From: G963665405 sp963665405
Lineage (GTDB): Bacteria > Chloroflexota > Dehalococcoidia > Lucifugimonadales > G963665405
NCBI GenBank assembly: GCA_963665405.2
Contig: OY762261.2
Coordinates: 62,001-126,000, forward strand
Reading direction: 5' to 3'
Length of the DNA stretch: 64,000 nt
Made by a program: the position numbers and the translations under genes. The stretch's first letter is position 1; each line of letters starts with the position of its first letter. The notes below the pieces were generated by a model. That model saw only the letters and a list, made by a program, of their open reading frames with translations, had not been told where the DNA came from and ran no database searches. Shown in pieces: positions 63,827 through 64,000 of the stretch.

Positions 63827-64000
63827 ATGAGAGGCAACGACTTTCTTTCCGTGGCAGACTTTTCCTCGGATGAGGTGCGCCAGGTCGTCGAGCAGGCCCG
63901 GCGGATCAAGGGCGAGAATCCCTCGCACCTCCTGGACGGGAAGACGATCGCACTTCTCTTCGAGAAGCCCTCCCTCCGGACGAGGGTGAGCTTCGAGGTG
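63827..64000 (+). CDS. argF: Ornithine carbamoyltransferase, 5' part
   Basis: The first 58 residues, truncated by the window edge. The N-terminal DFLSVADFSSDEVRQVVEQA followed by LLDGKTIALLFEKPSLRTRVSFEV contains the carbamoyl-phosphate binding SxRTR motif in the form SLRTR. The EKPS context favours ornithine over aspartate carbamoyltransferase. It makes citrulline for arginine synthesis. No other arginine gene is in view. Confidence 0.85.
   Translation, partial: MRGNDFLSVADFSSDEVRQVVEQARRIKGENPSHLLDGKTIALLFEKPSLRTRVSFEV

Overview
This window is 64 kb of GC-rich, gene-dense bacterial chromosome. It is almost entirely housekeeping genes with a few small accessory patches. There is no rRNA to fix the taxon. 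The gene mix is a tubulin-free set of information-processing genes, PspA/PspAA/PspAB, DUF3090/SCO1664-type pairs, CaiB/BaiF CoA transferase next to enoyl-CoA hydratase, several lipoproteins with Pro/Thr-rich linkers, and an EF-P loop reading KMQQRAP. This suggests a Chloroflexota-type organism (Dehalococcoidia/SAR202-like), possibly a free-living marine or groundwater lineage. That placement is an inference, not a demonstration.

Layout. 0-8.0 kb is a minus-strand run (dprA, topA, xerD-type recombinase, aroQ, M24 peptidase, efp, xseA, xseB). Two tRNA-Ser genes (GGA and CGA anticodons) with identical 3' ends flank 8.2-10.0 kb, which holds a phage-type BRO/antirepressor gene and a decayed helix-turn-helix fragment. 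10.4-18.6 kb is minus strand: a LuxR-type regulator, aspS, an Lrp/AsnC regulator, a zinc-ribbon membrane protein, plsY, a PHP phosphoesterase, ymdB and rny. 18.9-22.7 kb is plus strand: purF, a purH interrupted by a tandem duplication, and a glycosyltransferase. 22.7-26.0 kb is an accessory patch with a broken PEBP lipoprotein gene and a divergent MDMPI-like/LysR pair around a palindrome-rich control region. 26.1-27.7 kb is an NAD-salvage pair (nicotinamidase-like plus nicotinate phosphoribosyltransferase). 27.8-32.3 kb is minus strand: tilS, a CNNM/CorC membrane protein, recX and recA. 32.5-38.9 kb is plus strand: C26 amidotransferase, gyrA, an M28 lipoprotein peptidase and ffh.

39-42 kb carries an overlapping cyclic-nucleotide receptor/nucleotidyl cyclase pair and a HEXXH lipoprotein. 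42.3-44.7 kb is a phage-shock-like envelope-stress cluster (small membrane protein, PspA, PspAA, then PspAB and a truncated HtpX on the other strand). 44.7-50.8 kb holds trpB, fmdB-type zinc ribbon, a DUF1461-like membrane protein, mazG, an MFS transporter and an S49 peptidase. 50.9-58.3 kb holds an inositol monophosphatase-family enzyme, the SCO1664/DUF3090 pair, an NHL propeller gene coupled to larB, divergent larE, an SDR and a class III aminotransferase. 58.3-59.7 kb is a toxin-antitoxin patch with its own promoters. 59.7-63.1 kb holds a CoA-transferase/enoyl-CoA hydratase pair and an amidohydrolase. The window ends in the first 58 codons of an ornithine carbamoyltransferase.

Two themes cut across the regions. 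First, a family of modular two-hairpin repeats sits in at least seven intergenic gaps, with an exchangeable second hairpin. Second, several genes (purH, the PEBP gene, the zinc-ribbon gene) carry short tandem duplications, two of which break the reading frame. I found no CRISPR array, complete insertion sequence, or obviously new multi-gene defence system.
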